From contig NZ_JACRSW010000001.1 in the NCBI RefSeq assembly GCF_014384965.1, positions 62,001-126,000 of the forward strand: a stretch of DNA of 64,000 nt, given 5' to 3'. The translations under genes were made by a program, and so were the position numbers. Every line of letters begins with the position of its first letter. The stretch's first letter is position 1. Shown in pieces: positions 34,478-43,910 of this stretch. The notes beneath the pieces were generated by a model, which saw only the letters and a program-made list of their open reading frames with translations, did not search any database and had not been told where the DNA came from. This DNA is from Jutongia hominis (GTDB lineage: Bacteria; Bacillota; Clostridia; Lachnospirales; Lachnospiraceae).

Positions 34478-36730
34478 CTAGTTGACCCATTCAATCCGAA
34501 CGGCATCACCTTCCCGTAACGGATATGTGAAATCACATTCCATTCCATTAACGGCTGTCAAAAGTCGGTTGCCATGTGCGACACTTGTATCGACCGGATA
34601 AAAATCCAAAATATCTACAACAATATATTGTTTCTTTCCTTTCAGACTGACCATTTCTCCGTTGACAGTAATATTCAGGTCATGAATACTTCCGGATTTA
34701 GGATCGGCTCCTATTTCTCTTTTTGCTGCCTGCGGTTCTTCCAAACCAGCTTCTTTGGTCTGCTCTTTCTGTTCCGTTTCGTTGATCTGCTCTGATTCTT
34801 CTGTCTGTTCCGTTTCGTTGATCTGCTCTGATTCTTCTGTCTGTTCTGTTTCGTTGATCCGCTCTGATTCTTCCGTCTGTTCTACAGACGAAAAAGAAAT
34901 GTCTGTGCTTTCTTCCGTCCGGAACTGTGATTCTGTTCCACTTTCTTCAATATCACAGGTAATCACAAAATTATCATATACTTTTGTATCCGGTGTTGCA
35001 GGCATATTATTTACCTTAACATTACCGTACTTTAAAATGTCCATTAATTCCATAACCTGCTTTAATGTATAAAAATCAAGTATTTCTACATGATCTTCAT
35101 CCTGAATCTCATGAAATTCCGAAACAAGTATATCATTAACAGAGACAAAACGAGAGCAGGTAATTGTTTTTCCGTTGAATATAAAAGTAAGTGTGGATTT
35201 AAATTCCTGCAGCTTTCCAACCGGCATACCGGCATCTTTTCCTCTTGTGGAAGCCTGAATTTCGATCTTGTCATTTGAAGCGATCGGTGTATTGATTCCG
35301 GTCTCATGCCCATTTAACAACACAACAGCTGCTTCACCGTTTTCTCCGCGTGCCATTCTCTTTTCACCTGACACATAATAAGTGATCGTTTTACCGCGTT
35401 TTGGAAAGAGATCTTCATTCGGATAGCCAACCTGCATTGCCGCATCCATGATCGTAAGTTTATTATTATCATACAGTTTGATCCGTTCATCATTGACCGT
35501 CACAAAAATAAAGTTATTTTTCTGCTCATAATAGTTCAGACAGATTCCGATTGGTGTAACAAGCAGGGAATCTACTTCAATATTTTTCTGAAGGAATGTA
35601 ACATCACGCAGGACTTCTGCTCCACGAAGAGCCACCCTTTCTTTTGGCAGTCCCTGGAACTGTGCCAGATTCTCCACAAATCCTCCAACTTTTCCGCCAC
35701 CACCAACAACGAAGATCGCACTAACCGGTTTTCCGCCATTTAATTCTTTGATCCTGTCGGATACATTCTGCGTGATCATTTTGACCGTATCAGCTACCGT
35801 ATCAATAATTTCCTGTGACGGAATTTTCTGTGACAGTCCCATGATATCATGATATTCTACTTCATCTGCATACGTACTGGCACATTTCATATGATCGGCT
35901 TCGGTAAAATCCGTCAGATACTTCTTAGCGATCGTCTCTGTCAGCTCATCACCTGCAAACGGAATCATTCCATATGCAATAATACTGCCGTCTTTTGTAA
36001 TTGAAATATCAGATGTTCCTGCTCCAACATCCACTAAGGCAATATTTAACAGACGGAACTTCTCCGGTATCGCTACATTGATCGCTGCAATAGGCTCCAA
36101 TGTCAGATTTGCAACATATAATCCGGCTCTTTCCACTGCAGCATATAAACCATCCACTACTTCATCAGGCAAAAAGGTTGCAATTATTTCTGTTCGAATC
36201 TGTGTTGCTTTATGCCCTTCCAGATTAGAGATCGGATAATCATTCTGATAATACTGCTTTACAGAATAGCCGACACAGTAGAATTTGACATCATCGGAAG
36301 CCATTTCTTTACGCAGAATATCATATGCGTTTTCTACACCAAGCATATTCAATGTATAAATATGCTCGTTCGTAACAACGGTCTCATTAGAAAAAGACAT
36401 TGTAGCATCGGCTTCTACTGTCTTTAATACACGGCCGGCAGCCGCAATACAAACCTGTTGCAATGTTCTTCCGGTCATCTTTTCAAGTTGTTCTTTTATT
36501 TTTGAGATAGTTGCCGCAACCTGTCCGATATCATGAATCTGCCCATCAATCATTGCTCTCGTTTCATGCTCGATCGCCACCTGGGCAACTGCAACAAATC
36601 CATTCGTACTATTTTTATATCCAACGGTACCGACAATGCTTCTTGTACCAATATCCAGTCCAAAGACAAGCTCTTGTGGAACATTTGTCATATCCACTTT
36701 TTCTTCCTGTGCCTGTACTCCCAAATCCAT
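34478..36730 (-). CDS. FtsA/actin-like ATPase with C-terminal extension
   Basis: This 750-aa protein has an ASKHA/actin-fold ATPase at about 1-400. Phosphate-1 motif GLDIGTRSIVGTVGY is at about 22, phosphate-2 ALVDVGAGTSDISIT near 230, and the adenosine motif IFVVGGGGKVGG near 355. It is an FtsA-like paralogue rather than canonical FtsA. The remaining ~350 residues include beta-grasp-like segments (NFIFVTVNDERIKLYDNNK; NITVNGEMVSLKGKKQ) and an acidic repeat. ATG 36730 is preceded by a perfect AAGGAGGT at 11 nt; three upstream in-frame starts lack such a site. No ftsZ is nearby, so a role in division is only inferred. Confidence 0.75.
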   Translation of the reverse strand: MDLGVQAQEEKVDMTNVPQELVFGLDIGTRSIVGTVGYKNSTNGFVAVAQVAIEHETRAMIDGQIHDIGQVAATISKIKEQLEKMTGRTLQQVCIAAAGRVLKTVEADATMSFSNETVVTNEHIYTLNMLGVENAYDILRKEMASDDVKFYCVGYSVKQYYQNDYPISNLEGHKATQIRTEIIATFLPDEVVDGLYAAVERAGLYVANLTLEPIAAINVAIPEKFRLLNIALVDVGAGTSDISITKDGSIIAYGMIPFAGDELTETIAKKYLTDFTEADHMKCASTYADEVEYHDIMGLSQKIPSQEIIDTVADTVKMITQNVSDRIKELNGGKPVSAIFVVGGGGKVGGFVENLAQFQGLPKERVALRGAEVLRDVTFLQKNIEVDSLLVTPIGICLNYYEQKNNFIFVTVNDERIKLYDNNKLTIMDAAMQVGYPNEDLFPKRGKTITYYVSGEKRMARGENGEAAVVLLNGHETGINTPIASNDKIEIQASTRGKDAGMPVGKLQEFKSTLTFIFNGKTITCSRFVSVNDILVSEFHEIQDEDHVEILDFYTLKQVMELMDILKYGNVKVNNMPATPDTKVYDNFVITCDIEESGTESQFRTEESTDISFSSVEQTEESERINETEQTEESEQINETEQTEESEQINETEQKEQTKEAGLEEPQAAKREIGADPKSGSIHDLNITVNGEMVSLKGKKQYIVVDILDFYPVDTSVAHGNRLLTAVNGMECDFTYPLREGDAVRIEWVN
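34765..34885. repeat. In-frame 36-bp tandem repeat in the FtsA-like gene
   Basis: GTTGATC recurs at 34781, 34817 and 34853, a 36-bp period. Each copy encodes 12 residues of the type EESEQINETEQT at about residues 615-655. One base change in the third copy alters Gln to Arg. Confidence 0.95.
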
Positions 36731-36866
36731 TGTATCGGAAACCTCCTTGACCATTCTCTTTTTTTCTGTTTTTATCAAACTGCGAAGTGAAATATCTCTT
36801 TGCACTTTGCAGACATTTTCTTTTGATTTTATACCATCACATTATATAATAGCACATATCATTCTT

Positions 36867-39800
36867 TTAACGCAACGATATCCCTGTTTTTTTAAACCAT
36901 TTACGGTATTCTTTCTTTTTACCTGAAGGAACTTTAACTGCTGCATTCTTCTTACATTTCTTAAACACGTTGTAACCGACGTTTTTGTTCTTTAACAATT
37001 TGCTCTTGAGCTGGATTTTCTTTAACTTTGGACAATATGCAAATGCACCAAAGCCGATCTTTTTTACCTTTTTGCCGATCACTGCTTTTTGAAGAGATTT
37101 ACAACGGTAAAAAGCATTTCGACCGACTATTGCCACTTTGTCTCCGATCGTAACAGTTTTTACTTTACCACAAAATGCAAATGCAAGATCTGTAATCTGT
37201 GTCACCGTATAGCTCTTCCTACTATAAGTAACCTTTGCCGGGATCGTTACTGATGTGATCGTTTTCTTGGATGTTCCGATGCATGCAACAGTCTTTTTCG
37301 ATGTCGATAACACTTTATAGCGTAAGTTCTTGCTTGTAAAAATGCTTCCTTTTTTCACTGTATTCTTTGTAACAGTTGAAGCTTGTTTCGTTGATGACGG
37401 GCTGCTGTCAGTAGTATTAGAAATGCAGCTGTCATCCCAACCACTGTCATTTCCATCAGGATCATTACTTCCACCTGCCGGAATCACGGTAATTCTTGAA
37501 CGTTGGCCGCAACGCTTGCAATGAAGTGACTTTTCTCCCGCTGTTGTTGCAGTTGCCGGGATATCAATCGTAAATGTACTATTCCAGTCATGACCTAACG
37601 GATAGATGATTGCATCATTCATTACAATCTCCATCGTTGCATTTTCATCTAAATAATATTTTCCGCAATCAATGCAATGGTAGTAATCCATCATGCCTGG
37701 TTCTGTACAGGTTGCAGCTTTTCCTTTTTGGAATTCCAAACTGTGAATATGTTTTAAAGTACGATCGACTGTAGCATTTGCAATCTCAGCAATTGAATCA
37801 TATCCATAACCGGTTAAATGCACTACAAAAGCAAGTGTTGAATCTCCTCTATTCTCCCAGCTGTCTTTCTGTACATCCGGAGCTTTTTGTGAATAAAATG
37901 ACATCTGTGTCAAACCAGTACAGCCTGCAAACGCCCGGCTTTCGATTGTTTTTAATGTTTTTGGTAAAGAAACCGCCGTGATCGCACTCTGTCCGGCAAA
38001 ACCATTCTTTGCGACAGTAATTACGGAATACGAAGTATTTGCGATCGTTACTGTTGCGGGAATTGTAATCTCACCGGATAAAGAAACACCATCTGCTGCC
38101 GAAACCTGCAAGGTCTTTTTTCCATTGATATCTTCCTGTAAGGTATAACGCAGTCCGTTCTCTTCTATGTATTGTATATCACCGCAAACCGTACATACTC
38201 CATTTTCATATCGATGTCCGGCTGCTTCGATCACTTTTTGTTCATTGATCGTCTGTCCACAGACTGCACAATGTGATCCCTGCGTATATCCTACCGTCAT
38301 ACATCCTGCTGCTATGGCCGGATCTGTAACTGCCTGATGCATATGCTCTTGTGTAACAGACGGATGAATCGTAAAGGCTTCTTTAATGGTGCCATAGAAA
38401 AGGCCTTTTCCTTCTATTACAGCATATGCTGTACCCGCCACAAAATTATTTTCATAATGTACGGTATAGTCCACACCTTCTGTCAGCTTTGTTGTATTGT
38501 AATATACACTTGCTTGGGGCGTACAATATGCATTCTGATAGGTGTACTCATCCTTTTCAAGATAAACATCGGCTTCTTTGATTGAAATCTCTTCTTTCTG
38601 CCCAATCCGGACTAAATAGTTCTTCCCTAATCTTTTGTTATATTTTGGATATACCGAGATCTGCGTGATTCCATGCCCTTTTATTGTCAATGCATCGGAA
38701 GAACTGTTTGCACTTAATTGATTTCTAACGGCAATCACACTTTCTTCCGAAGATTCAATGACCATCTCCCGATAAGCCGGATCACCGTCTACACCTGTAG
38801 TAAAACAGTAAATGGTATCACCAGTCTCATTTTTTTCAGGAAATTCTTCCTCATAGGAATGCATATTCCGGTCCATATTAAGCCAGCTAAACTTACATGA
38901 CTTTGGCGGATTGATCGTGATCGTATCCTGACATACCGAACATACACCGGTGCATAAACCATTTGAATCGGTATCGCCATAGACATAATCATGTGCTTTT
39001 TTCTCAATCGTTACATTTTCGGTATCTTCACAAACAGGGCAGTAAAACTGCTTGATCCCTTCTGTCGTACAGGTCGAATCGGTATATTTTCTTAATCGTT
39101 TTCTATGCCCGCATTCAATCGTAACCCGCTTAGAAAGTATATCTTTTCCATTCGATCTTGCCGTGATCGTAATAACACCTTTCTTATGTGTTGTCAGCTC
39201 ACCATCGCTTGTAATACCGGCAACCGATGGATCAGAAGAAACATATTCATCAATACCAAGCATATATAATCTTCGTTTATTTTTGGAAAAATGTCCGCCT
39301 TCATTCTGGATCCATGCTCTCGCTGCCACCTGTACCGTTTCATCCGTTTTCATGGAATCTTCTACATCTAACTCTGTTTCCTTCAAAAAGCCATCCTGTA
39401 CTTCGATTTTCTGAATGACATTATGTTTCTCTTCTAACATCGTCCGGTCTGTATTTCCTTTTCGCGAAAGTTCCCCTGCTAATGTAACCGGATAAGGAAC
39501 ATCTTCGTTATAAAAACATCCAAGACCTATGTATATATATGAAGGATTAATAATACTGGTGTAATGCCTTACTTCCGTGCCATTAGAAATATCTTCTCTG
39601 TTTAACCACCCTTTTTTCTCCATATACCATAGCAGGACCCCCTCTCTCATCTGTGCATCCTCGCCATCCATCTTATAGTAATAAGACAGATCTTCTGCAT
39701 TTCCTGACAGACCGTTTGAAGTAACCGAAAAAGTATCTTTCCCATTCAAACGCATATGACCTGTATCCATAAAACGGAATGCATATCCTGCTTCTGCTGC

Positions 39801-40382
39801 ACGGATACGTGCGATCCGCTCCAGATCTGTTGACCATTTAAGTGGCACATAATCACTTGGTGTCAGCATACGGGTTGGATTTCTCGGATCAGGGACATCT
39901 CCTTCCTCACAGGCTTCTTTACGATATTGATTGATCTGATCTAATGCTTTCTGTGCCTGACTGTAAAAAGTACCATATGCACCATATAATGTACAACCTT
40001 TTGATGCTTCCGATACATCCGTATCTAAAATTTCGGTTGTTTTCTTGCTGCCGGATGTTTTCTTACTGCTTGTCTGTGCCTTTTTCGTCTTTTTCGTCTT
40101 TTTTGTGCTTTGTTTCTTTTGCTGCACCACACCATCTTTTGCGGTTGTTACATCAATATTTTTTGCATCCTTTGATTGGAAAGCTGATGGTGTACTTTGC
40201 ACTTCCTGTTCTTTGGATACTGTCAGTGTACTCTGTGCTTCCTGTTCTTTGGATATTGTCAGTGTACTTTGCACTTCCTGCTTTGTCGATGCCGCCTGTG
40301 TGCGTATGCTTCCTGCTGGAAAAAGTACTGTGCAGCACATAATTACCGTCATCATAACCGTTAACCATTTTTTTCGTCTCAT
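36867..40382 (-). CDS. Large secreted surface protein: signal peptide, CAP domain, Big-like domain and BspA-type leucine-rich repeats
   Basis: This 1,171-aa protein starts MRRKKWLTVMMTVIMCC, a Sec signal peptide. A Lys/Ser/Thr-rich spacer with a 12-residue repeat follows. A CAP/SCP-like domain (about 135-300) contains LDQINQYRKEA, PLKWSTDLERIARIRAAEAG and the GHMRLN region. A bacterial Ig-like segment carries VSSDPSVAGITSDGELTTHKKG. There are several CxxC modules of the type HxYxxGxCxxCG, and LRR_5/BspA repeats (about 780-850 and 1075-1165: ITAVSLPKTLKTIESRAFAG). No LPXTG is seen; the basic Lys-rich C-terminus may bind the wall. Adhesion is the usual role of BspA repeats. AAGGA precedes the ATG. 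Confidence 0.85.
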   Translation of the reverse strand: MRRKKWLTVMMTVIMCCTVLFPAGSIRTQAASTKQEVQSTLTISKEQEAQSTLTVSKEQEVQSTPSAFQSKDAKNIDVTTAKDGVVQQKKQSTKKTKKTKKAQTSSKKTSGSKKTTEILDTDVSEASKGCTLYGAYGTFYSQAQKALDQINQYRKEACEEGDVPDPRNPTRMLTPSDYVPLKWSTDLERIARIRAAEAGYAFRFMDTGHMRLNGKDTFSVTSNGLSGNAEDLSYYYKMDGEDAQMREGVLLWYMEKKGWLNREDISNGTEVRHYTSIINPSYIYIGLGCFYNEDVPYPVTLAGELSRKGNTDRTMLEEKHNVIQKIEVQDGFLKETELDVEDSMKTDETVQVAARAWIQNEGGHFSKNKRRLYMLGIDEYVSSDPSVAGITSDGELTTHKKGVITITARSNGKDILSKRVTIECGHRKRLRKYTDSTCTTEGIKQFYCPVCEDTENVTIEKKAHDYVYGDTDSNGLCTGVCSVCQDTITINPPKSCKFSWLNMDRNMHSYEEEFPEKNETGDTIYCFTTGVDGDPAYREMVIESSEESVIAVRNQLSANSSSDALTIKGHGITQISVYPKYNKRLGKNYLVRIGQKEEISIKEADVYLEKDEYTYQNAYCTPQASVYYNTTKLTEGVDYTVHYENNFVAGTAYAVIEGKGLFYGTIKEAFTIHPSVTQEHMHQAVTDPAIAAGCMTVGYTQGSHCAVCGQTINEQKVIEAAGHRYENGVCTVCGDIQYIEENGLRYTLQEDINGKKTLQVSAADGVSLSGEITIPATVTIANTSYSVITVAKNGFAGQSAITAVSLPKTLKTIESRAFAGCTGLTQMSFYSQKAPDVQKDSWENRGDSTLAFVVHLTGYGYDSIAEIANATVDRTLKHIHSLEFQKGKAATCTEPGMMDYYHCIDCGKYYLDENATMEIVMNDAIIYPLGHDWNSTFTIDIPATATTAGEKSLHCKRCGQRSRITVIPAGGSNDPDGNDSGWDDSCISNTTDSSPSSTKQASTVTKNTVKKGSIFTSKNLRYKVLSTSKKTVACIGTSKKTITSVTIPAKVTYSRKSYTVTQITDLAFAFCGKVKTVTIGDKVAIVGRNAFYRCKSLQKAVIGKKVKKIGFGAFAYCPKLKKIQLKSKLLKNKNVGYNVFKKCKKNAAVKVPSGKKKEYRKWFKKTGISLR
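40190..40290. repeat. In-frame 36-bp tandem repeat in the surface protein gene
   Basis: About three copies of a 36-bp unit encode the 12-residue motif KEQEAQSTLTVS directly after the signal peptide (about residues 33-70). The copies differ at a few bases only. Confidence 0.9.
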
Positions 40383-40451
40383 AAAAATCCTTCTTTTTTA
40401 TTATTATATCTTAGTATTTTGTATTCTCTTTGTTTTCCTCTAGCTTACAGC

Positions 40452-41117
40452 TTAAAAGTGATCTGTTAACTCCTGTACATCCACCTCATATTTCTTTAGA
40501 TCGACTCTGCCATTAACAACTTCAATCCCGTCTTTTCTTAACAATTCTTCCTGTATGCCCTTCCCGCCGAAAGCAAATGAACCGGAGCATTCTCCCTTTG
40601 CATTCACAATACGATAGCATGGAATATGATCCGGATCGGGATTTTTATGTAAAGCATTACCGACCGCACGACACATCTTTCGGTCACCCGCCATCTGTGC
40701 AATATCTCCGTAAGTTGCTACTTTACCTCTTGGAACTTTTTTGACCGCTTCATAAATCCTTTTGGTCGGACTGTCTGTAATGACCTGATAACTTTCTTCT
40801 ATCATCTGTTTTACAATATCTTTTGGAATGCTTCCATCCATAATAACGGTGTTCCAATGTTCTTTATTCTGATGCCATCCCGGTATCACAGACGGATATA
40901 CACTACGATAAAAATCTCTCTTATCCGGTGTTGTTTTCAAATTCAGATGAATCCTTCCGTCCTTTTCGTATGTCCATAAAAAAGCTTTCCGGCTTTGCTT
41001 TACTCTGACAAGCTGCCAGTTTGGATCATGAAAAGGAGCATCCTGATAAGTATCCGCAAATGTCAGTCCATAGCCCAGTGCCCATTTACGGACATTTTCG
41101 GTATCTTCTATATACAT
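40452..41117 (-). CDS. MmcQ/YjbR domain fused to MGMT-type alkyltransferase domain
   Basis: This 221-aa protein has residues 1-115 of the MmcQ/YjbR fold (FHDPNWQLVRVKQSRKAF; PGWHQNKEHWNTV) and residues 118-200 of the DNA-binding/active-site domain of O6-alkylguanine-DNA alkyltransferase (KVPRGKVATYGDIAQMAG). The acceptor Cys167 is present in IPCYRIV, with Tyr in place of the usual His of PCHR. The N-terminal domain of true Ogt is replaced by MmcQ, so repair activity is likely but not certain. GAGGATG precedes the start. A terminator-like hairpin lies in the leader. Confidence 0.88.
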   Translation of the reverse strand: MYIEDTENVRKWALGYGLTFADTYQDAPFHDPNWQLVRVKQSRKAFLWTYEKDGRIHLNLKTTPDKRDFYRSVYPSVIPGWHQNKEHWNTVIMDGSIPKDIVKQMIEESYQVITDSPTKRIYEAVKKVPRGKVATYGDIAQMAGDRKMCRAVGNALHKNPDPDHIPCYRIVNAKGECSGSFAFGGKGIQEELLRKDGIEVVNGRVDLKKYEVDVQELTDHF

Positions 41118-41133
41118 ATATCATCCTCTTTTC

Positions 41134-41168
41134 AAAAAAAGCCCTCGAATCCAAGGGATTTCGAAGGC
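41134..41168 (-). terminator. Terminator-like hairpin in the leader of the MmcQ-MGMT gene
   Basis: GCCC/TTCGAA-type arms (41141-41152 and 41156-41168) pair with one bulge around an AAG loop and are followed on the minus strand by seven T. The ATG lies 16 nt past the T-run, and the promoter at 41194-41222 is upstream, so it sits between promoter and gene, as an attenuator would. Confidence 0.7.
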
Positions 41169-41193
41169 AGAAATGTCAATTTATTCCCTTCAC

Positions 41194-41222
41194 ATGATAG
41201 CACGACTGATTATTTTTTTCAA
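41194..41222 (-). promoter_or_regulatory. Sigma-A type promoter for the MmcQ-MGMT gene
   Basis: Minus strand TTGAAA (41217-41222), 17-nt spacer, TATCAT (41194-41199), giving a leader of about 70 nt. Confidence 0.65.
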
Positions 41223-41271
41223 TGACCGATACACTATGTAAAAGGAACTTTTATTCGCTCTCGTTTTATGT

Positions 41272-41277
41272 TATACT
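41272..41277 (+). promoter_or_regulatory. Extended -10 element upstream of the DtxR-like gene
   Basis: TGTTATACT, a TG-extended -10 box, points rightward about 150 nt before the regulator's ATG. No good -35 is present, as is common with extended -10 promoters. Confidence 0.45.
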
Positions 41278-41429
41278 AATAAAATAAATATTTAATGTAT
41301 CTTTGAGCAGCATATCAAGGATTTCATTTTCGTCGTACAATAAGAGTTTCAAACAAATGACTATAACACGGATATTTTCCTGTTTAAGTATATGTTGTGA
41401 GATAATAGGATAGGAATGGAGTAACTACT

Positions 41430-41798
41430 ATGAAATCAAATGAATCATTAGAAAATTATTTAGAAACGATTCTTATGCTTGGTAAAAAGCTTCCGGTTGT
41501 CCGGGCTGTTGATATTGCCAATGAATTAGGCTTTAAGAAATCAAGTGTCAGCATTGCCATGAAGAATCTTCGTGAAAAAAAATACATAACCGTTATGGAA
41601 CAGGGATATATCTTCTTAACCGATGAAGGAAAAGAAATTGCCGAAATGATCTATGAACGTCATGAATTTCTGACGAAATGGCTTACCTCTCTTGGGGTGG
41701 ATGGAGCAGTTGCCGCTGAAGATGCCTGCCGTATTGAACATGTGATCAGCAAAGAAAGCTTTGAAGCGATCAAAAAAGCCATTCATATGGATGACTGA
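41430..41798 (+). CDS. DtxR/MntR family metal-dependent transcriptional regulator
   Basis: This 122-aa protein has an N-terminal winged helix (about 1-65: SLENYLETILMLGKKLPVVRAVDIANELG, VSIAMKNLREKKYI) and a short dimerisation part with metal-site-like residues (YERHEFLTKWL; ACRIEHVISKESFEAI). It corresponds to the MntR-like short form without the SH3 domain. Such repressors sense Mn or Fe and control metal uptake. No transporter gene is adjacent, so its targets are elsewhere. GGAG lies about eight nt upstream of the start. Confidence 0.88.
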   Translation: MKSNESLENYLETILMLGKKLPVVRAVDIANELGFKKSSVSIAMKNLREKKYITVMEQGYIFLTDEGKEIAEMIYERHEFLTKWLTSLGVDGAVAAEDACRIEHVISKESFEAIKKAIHMDD

Positions 41799-41897
41799 TG
41801 CATTTGTATTCCATACAAAGATAACGTCAATATGTTATATGCCGTGAATTGCAAAAAGCAATTCCTGATTTATGTTATAATGATCATTTTTATATAG

Positions 41898-41935
41898 AAA
41901 AAGCATATCGGATCAAACTTCCGATATGCTTTTTT
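41898..41935. terminator. Bidirectional terminator between the DtxR-like gene and aspS
   Basis: AAGCATATCGGA pairs with TCCGATATGCTT. T-runs lie on both strands, so it serves converging transcripts. Confidence 0.92.
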
Positions 41936-42034
41936 GTTGCCTTTTGTCTATGACTTAGAAGAAATCACTCACAGCAATTTCCTCTAAGCTTTCTAAAAAT
42001 ATACTATGCTTTATGCAAAGCATTGTCTTATCCG

Positions 42035-43786
42035 TTACTGTCTGACTTTAATATGCGCTTCACGGAGCTGAAGTTCGGAAACTTCTCCCGGTGCACCACA
42101 CATCAGATCCTGTGCGTTGCCATTCATTGGGAATGGAATGATCTCACGAATGTTTTCTTCGTTACGAAGAAGCATGATCATACGATCAACACCCGGTGCC
42201 ATTCCTGCATGTGGCGGTGCACCAAACTGGAATGCATTATATAATGCTCCAAACTTCTCTTTTAAGTCTTCCTCTGTATAGCCTGCTATTTCAAATGCCT
42301 TGACCATAATATCAAGATCATGGTTACGGACAGCACCCGATGATAGTTCGATACCATTACATACAATATCATACTGGTATGCTAAGATCTCATTTGGCTC
42401 TTTTGTATTTAATGCCTCTAATCCACCCTGTGGCATAGAGAACGGATTATGTGTAAAGATATACTTCTTCTCTTCATTGTCATATTCATACATTGGGAAA
42501 TCGTTGATATAGCAGAAGCGGTATGCGTTCTTCTCTAACAGATCCAGACGGTTACCAAGCTCTGTACGGATCTGACCGGCATACAATGCAGCCTGCTCTT
42601 CTCTGTCTGCAATAAAGAAGATCGTATCACCAACCGTAAGCCCTGCGATATCCTTGATCTCTGTCTTCATATCATCCGGAATAAACTTATCGATCGGTCC
42701 CTTATATGACATATCTTCTAAAACTTCCAGATAACCAAGTCCGCCCATACCGATTGACTGTGCAAATTTCAAAAGTTTCTCATGCTGACCCTTAGAAAGC
42801 TTTGCATGCACATTGATCGCACGAACCGTCTTTCCGTGGAACGGCTTAAATGTACATCTCTGGAAGAAATCTGTAACATCTACAATACGAAGTGGGTTTC
42901 TTAAATCCGGCTTATCTGATCCGAACTCAAGCATTGCCTGCTTATAACTGATGATCGGATACGGTGCCTGTGTTACTTCATAGCCCTTTGGTGCAAATTT
43001 TTCAAAAGCGGCTGTCAATACTTCTTCACCGACTTTGAATACATCTTCCTGTGTAGCAAAGCTCATTTCAAAGTCAAGCTGATAAAATTCTCCCGGCGAG
43101 CGGTCGGCTCTCGCATCCTCATCTCGGAAACATGGAGCAATCTGGAAATATTTATCAAAACCTGACACCATTAAAAGCTGCTTATACTGCTGTGGTGCCT
43201 GTGGCAATGCATAGAATTTCCCTTTGAATTTGCGGGATGGCACAATATAATCTCTTGCGCCTTCCGGTGAAGATGCACAAAGGATCGGTGTCTGGATCTC
43301 TAAAAATCCCATCTCTGTCATTTTCCGGCGAAGGAATGAGATCACATTAGAGCGAAAGATCATATTATCTCTGACCTTCTGGTTACGAAGATCCAGATAA
43401 CGATATTTCAAACGGACATCTTCACGCGTTTCTTTTGATGTCATGATTTCAAAAGGAAGCTGCTTGTACACACGTCCTAAAATAGTAACCTTGTGTACTT
43501 CTAACTCGATCGTTCCTGTCGGAATCTTTGGATTAAAAGTTTCTTCATCACGGTGCTGAACAACACCTTCTACGCTGATACATTCTTCTTTTGTAATTCC
43601 ATCCAAAAGGCTGGTATCACGAAATACTATCTGCATCACACCATACATATCACGCAGATCAATAAAAGATACACCACCATGGTCACGAATATTTTCTACC
43701 CATCCGGCAATCCGTAATGTCTTTGTGACATCATCTTCGCTGATCTTGTCTAACGTTGTCTCACGATAAATATTTGAAGTATTCAT
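42035..43786 (-). CDS. aspS: Aspartyl-tRNA synthetase
   Basis: This 583-aa class IIb synthetase of the bacterial type charges tRNA-Asp. The N-terminal OB anticodon-binding domain (about 1-110) contains LRIAGWVENIRDHGGVSFIDLRD. The catalytic core has motif 2 FRDEDARADRSPGEFYQLDFEMSF and motif 3 GLAPGVDRM-type GMAPGVDRMIML near residue 535. The bacterial GAD insertion is present (about 290-420). Clostridial AspRS can also charge tRNA-Asn where gatCAB exists; the sequence alone does not settle this. The ATG follows GGAGGT. Expression is controlled by the T-box upstream. Confidence 0.97.
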   Translation of the reverse strand: MNTSNIYRETTLDKISEDDVTKTLRIAGWVENIRDHGGVSFIDLRDMYGVMQIVFRDTSLLDGITKEECISVEGVVQHRDEETFNPKIPTGTIELEVHKVTILGRVYKQLPFEIMTSKETREDVRLKYRYLDLRNQKVRDNMIFRSNVISFLRRKMTEMGFLEIQTPILCASSPEGARDYIVPSRKFKGKFYALPQAPQQYKQLLMVSGFDKYFQIAPCFRDEDARADRSPGEFYQLDFEMSFATQEDVFKVGEEVLTAAFEKFAPKGYEVTQAPYPIISYKQAMLEFGSDKPDLRNPLRIVDVTDFFQRCTFKPFHGKTVRAINVHAKLSKGQHEKLLKFAQSIGMGGLGYLEVLEDMSYKGPIDKFIPDDMKTEIKDIAGLTVGDTIFFIADREEQAALYAGQIRTELGNRLDLLEKNAYRFCYINDFPMYEYDNEEKKYIFTHNPFSMPQGGLEALNTKEPNEILAYQYDIVCNGIELSSGAVRNHDLDIMVKAFEIAGYTEEDLKEKFGALYNAFQFGAPPHAGMAPGVDRMIMLLRNEENIREIIPFPMNGNAQDLMCGAPGEVSELQLREAHIKVRQ

Positions 43787-43910
43787 AACTACCTCCGTCT
43801 TTCTTTGTATTTTTGCTCTTCCTGGGATTGACTCTGTTACTTTCTAAAAAATCCTATATCCATATATTGTAAAACATACAAAATCGTTTTCCTGTCTTCT
43901 TTATAAAATC

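Noticed and set aside
41141..41168. Hairpin at 41141 as the end of a plus-strand or upstream minus-strand gene
   Set aside because: The next gene upstream on the minus strand is on the other side of a divergent region, so there is no transcript for it to end except the leader itself.
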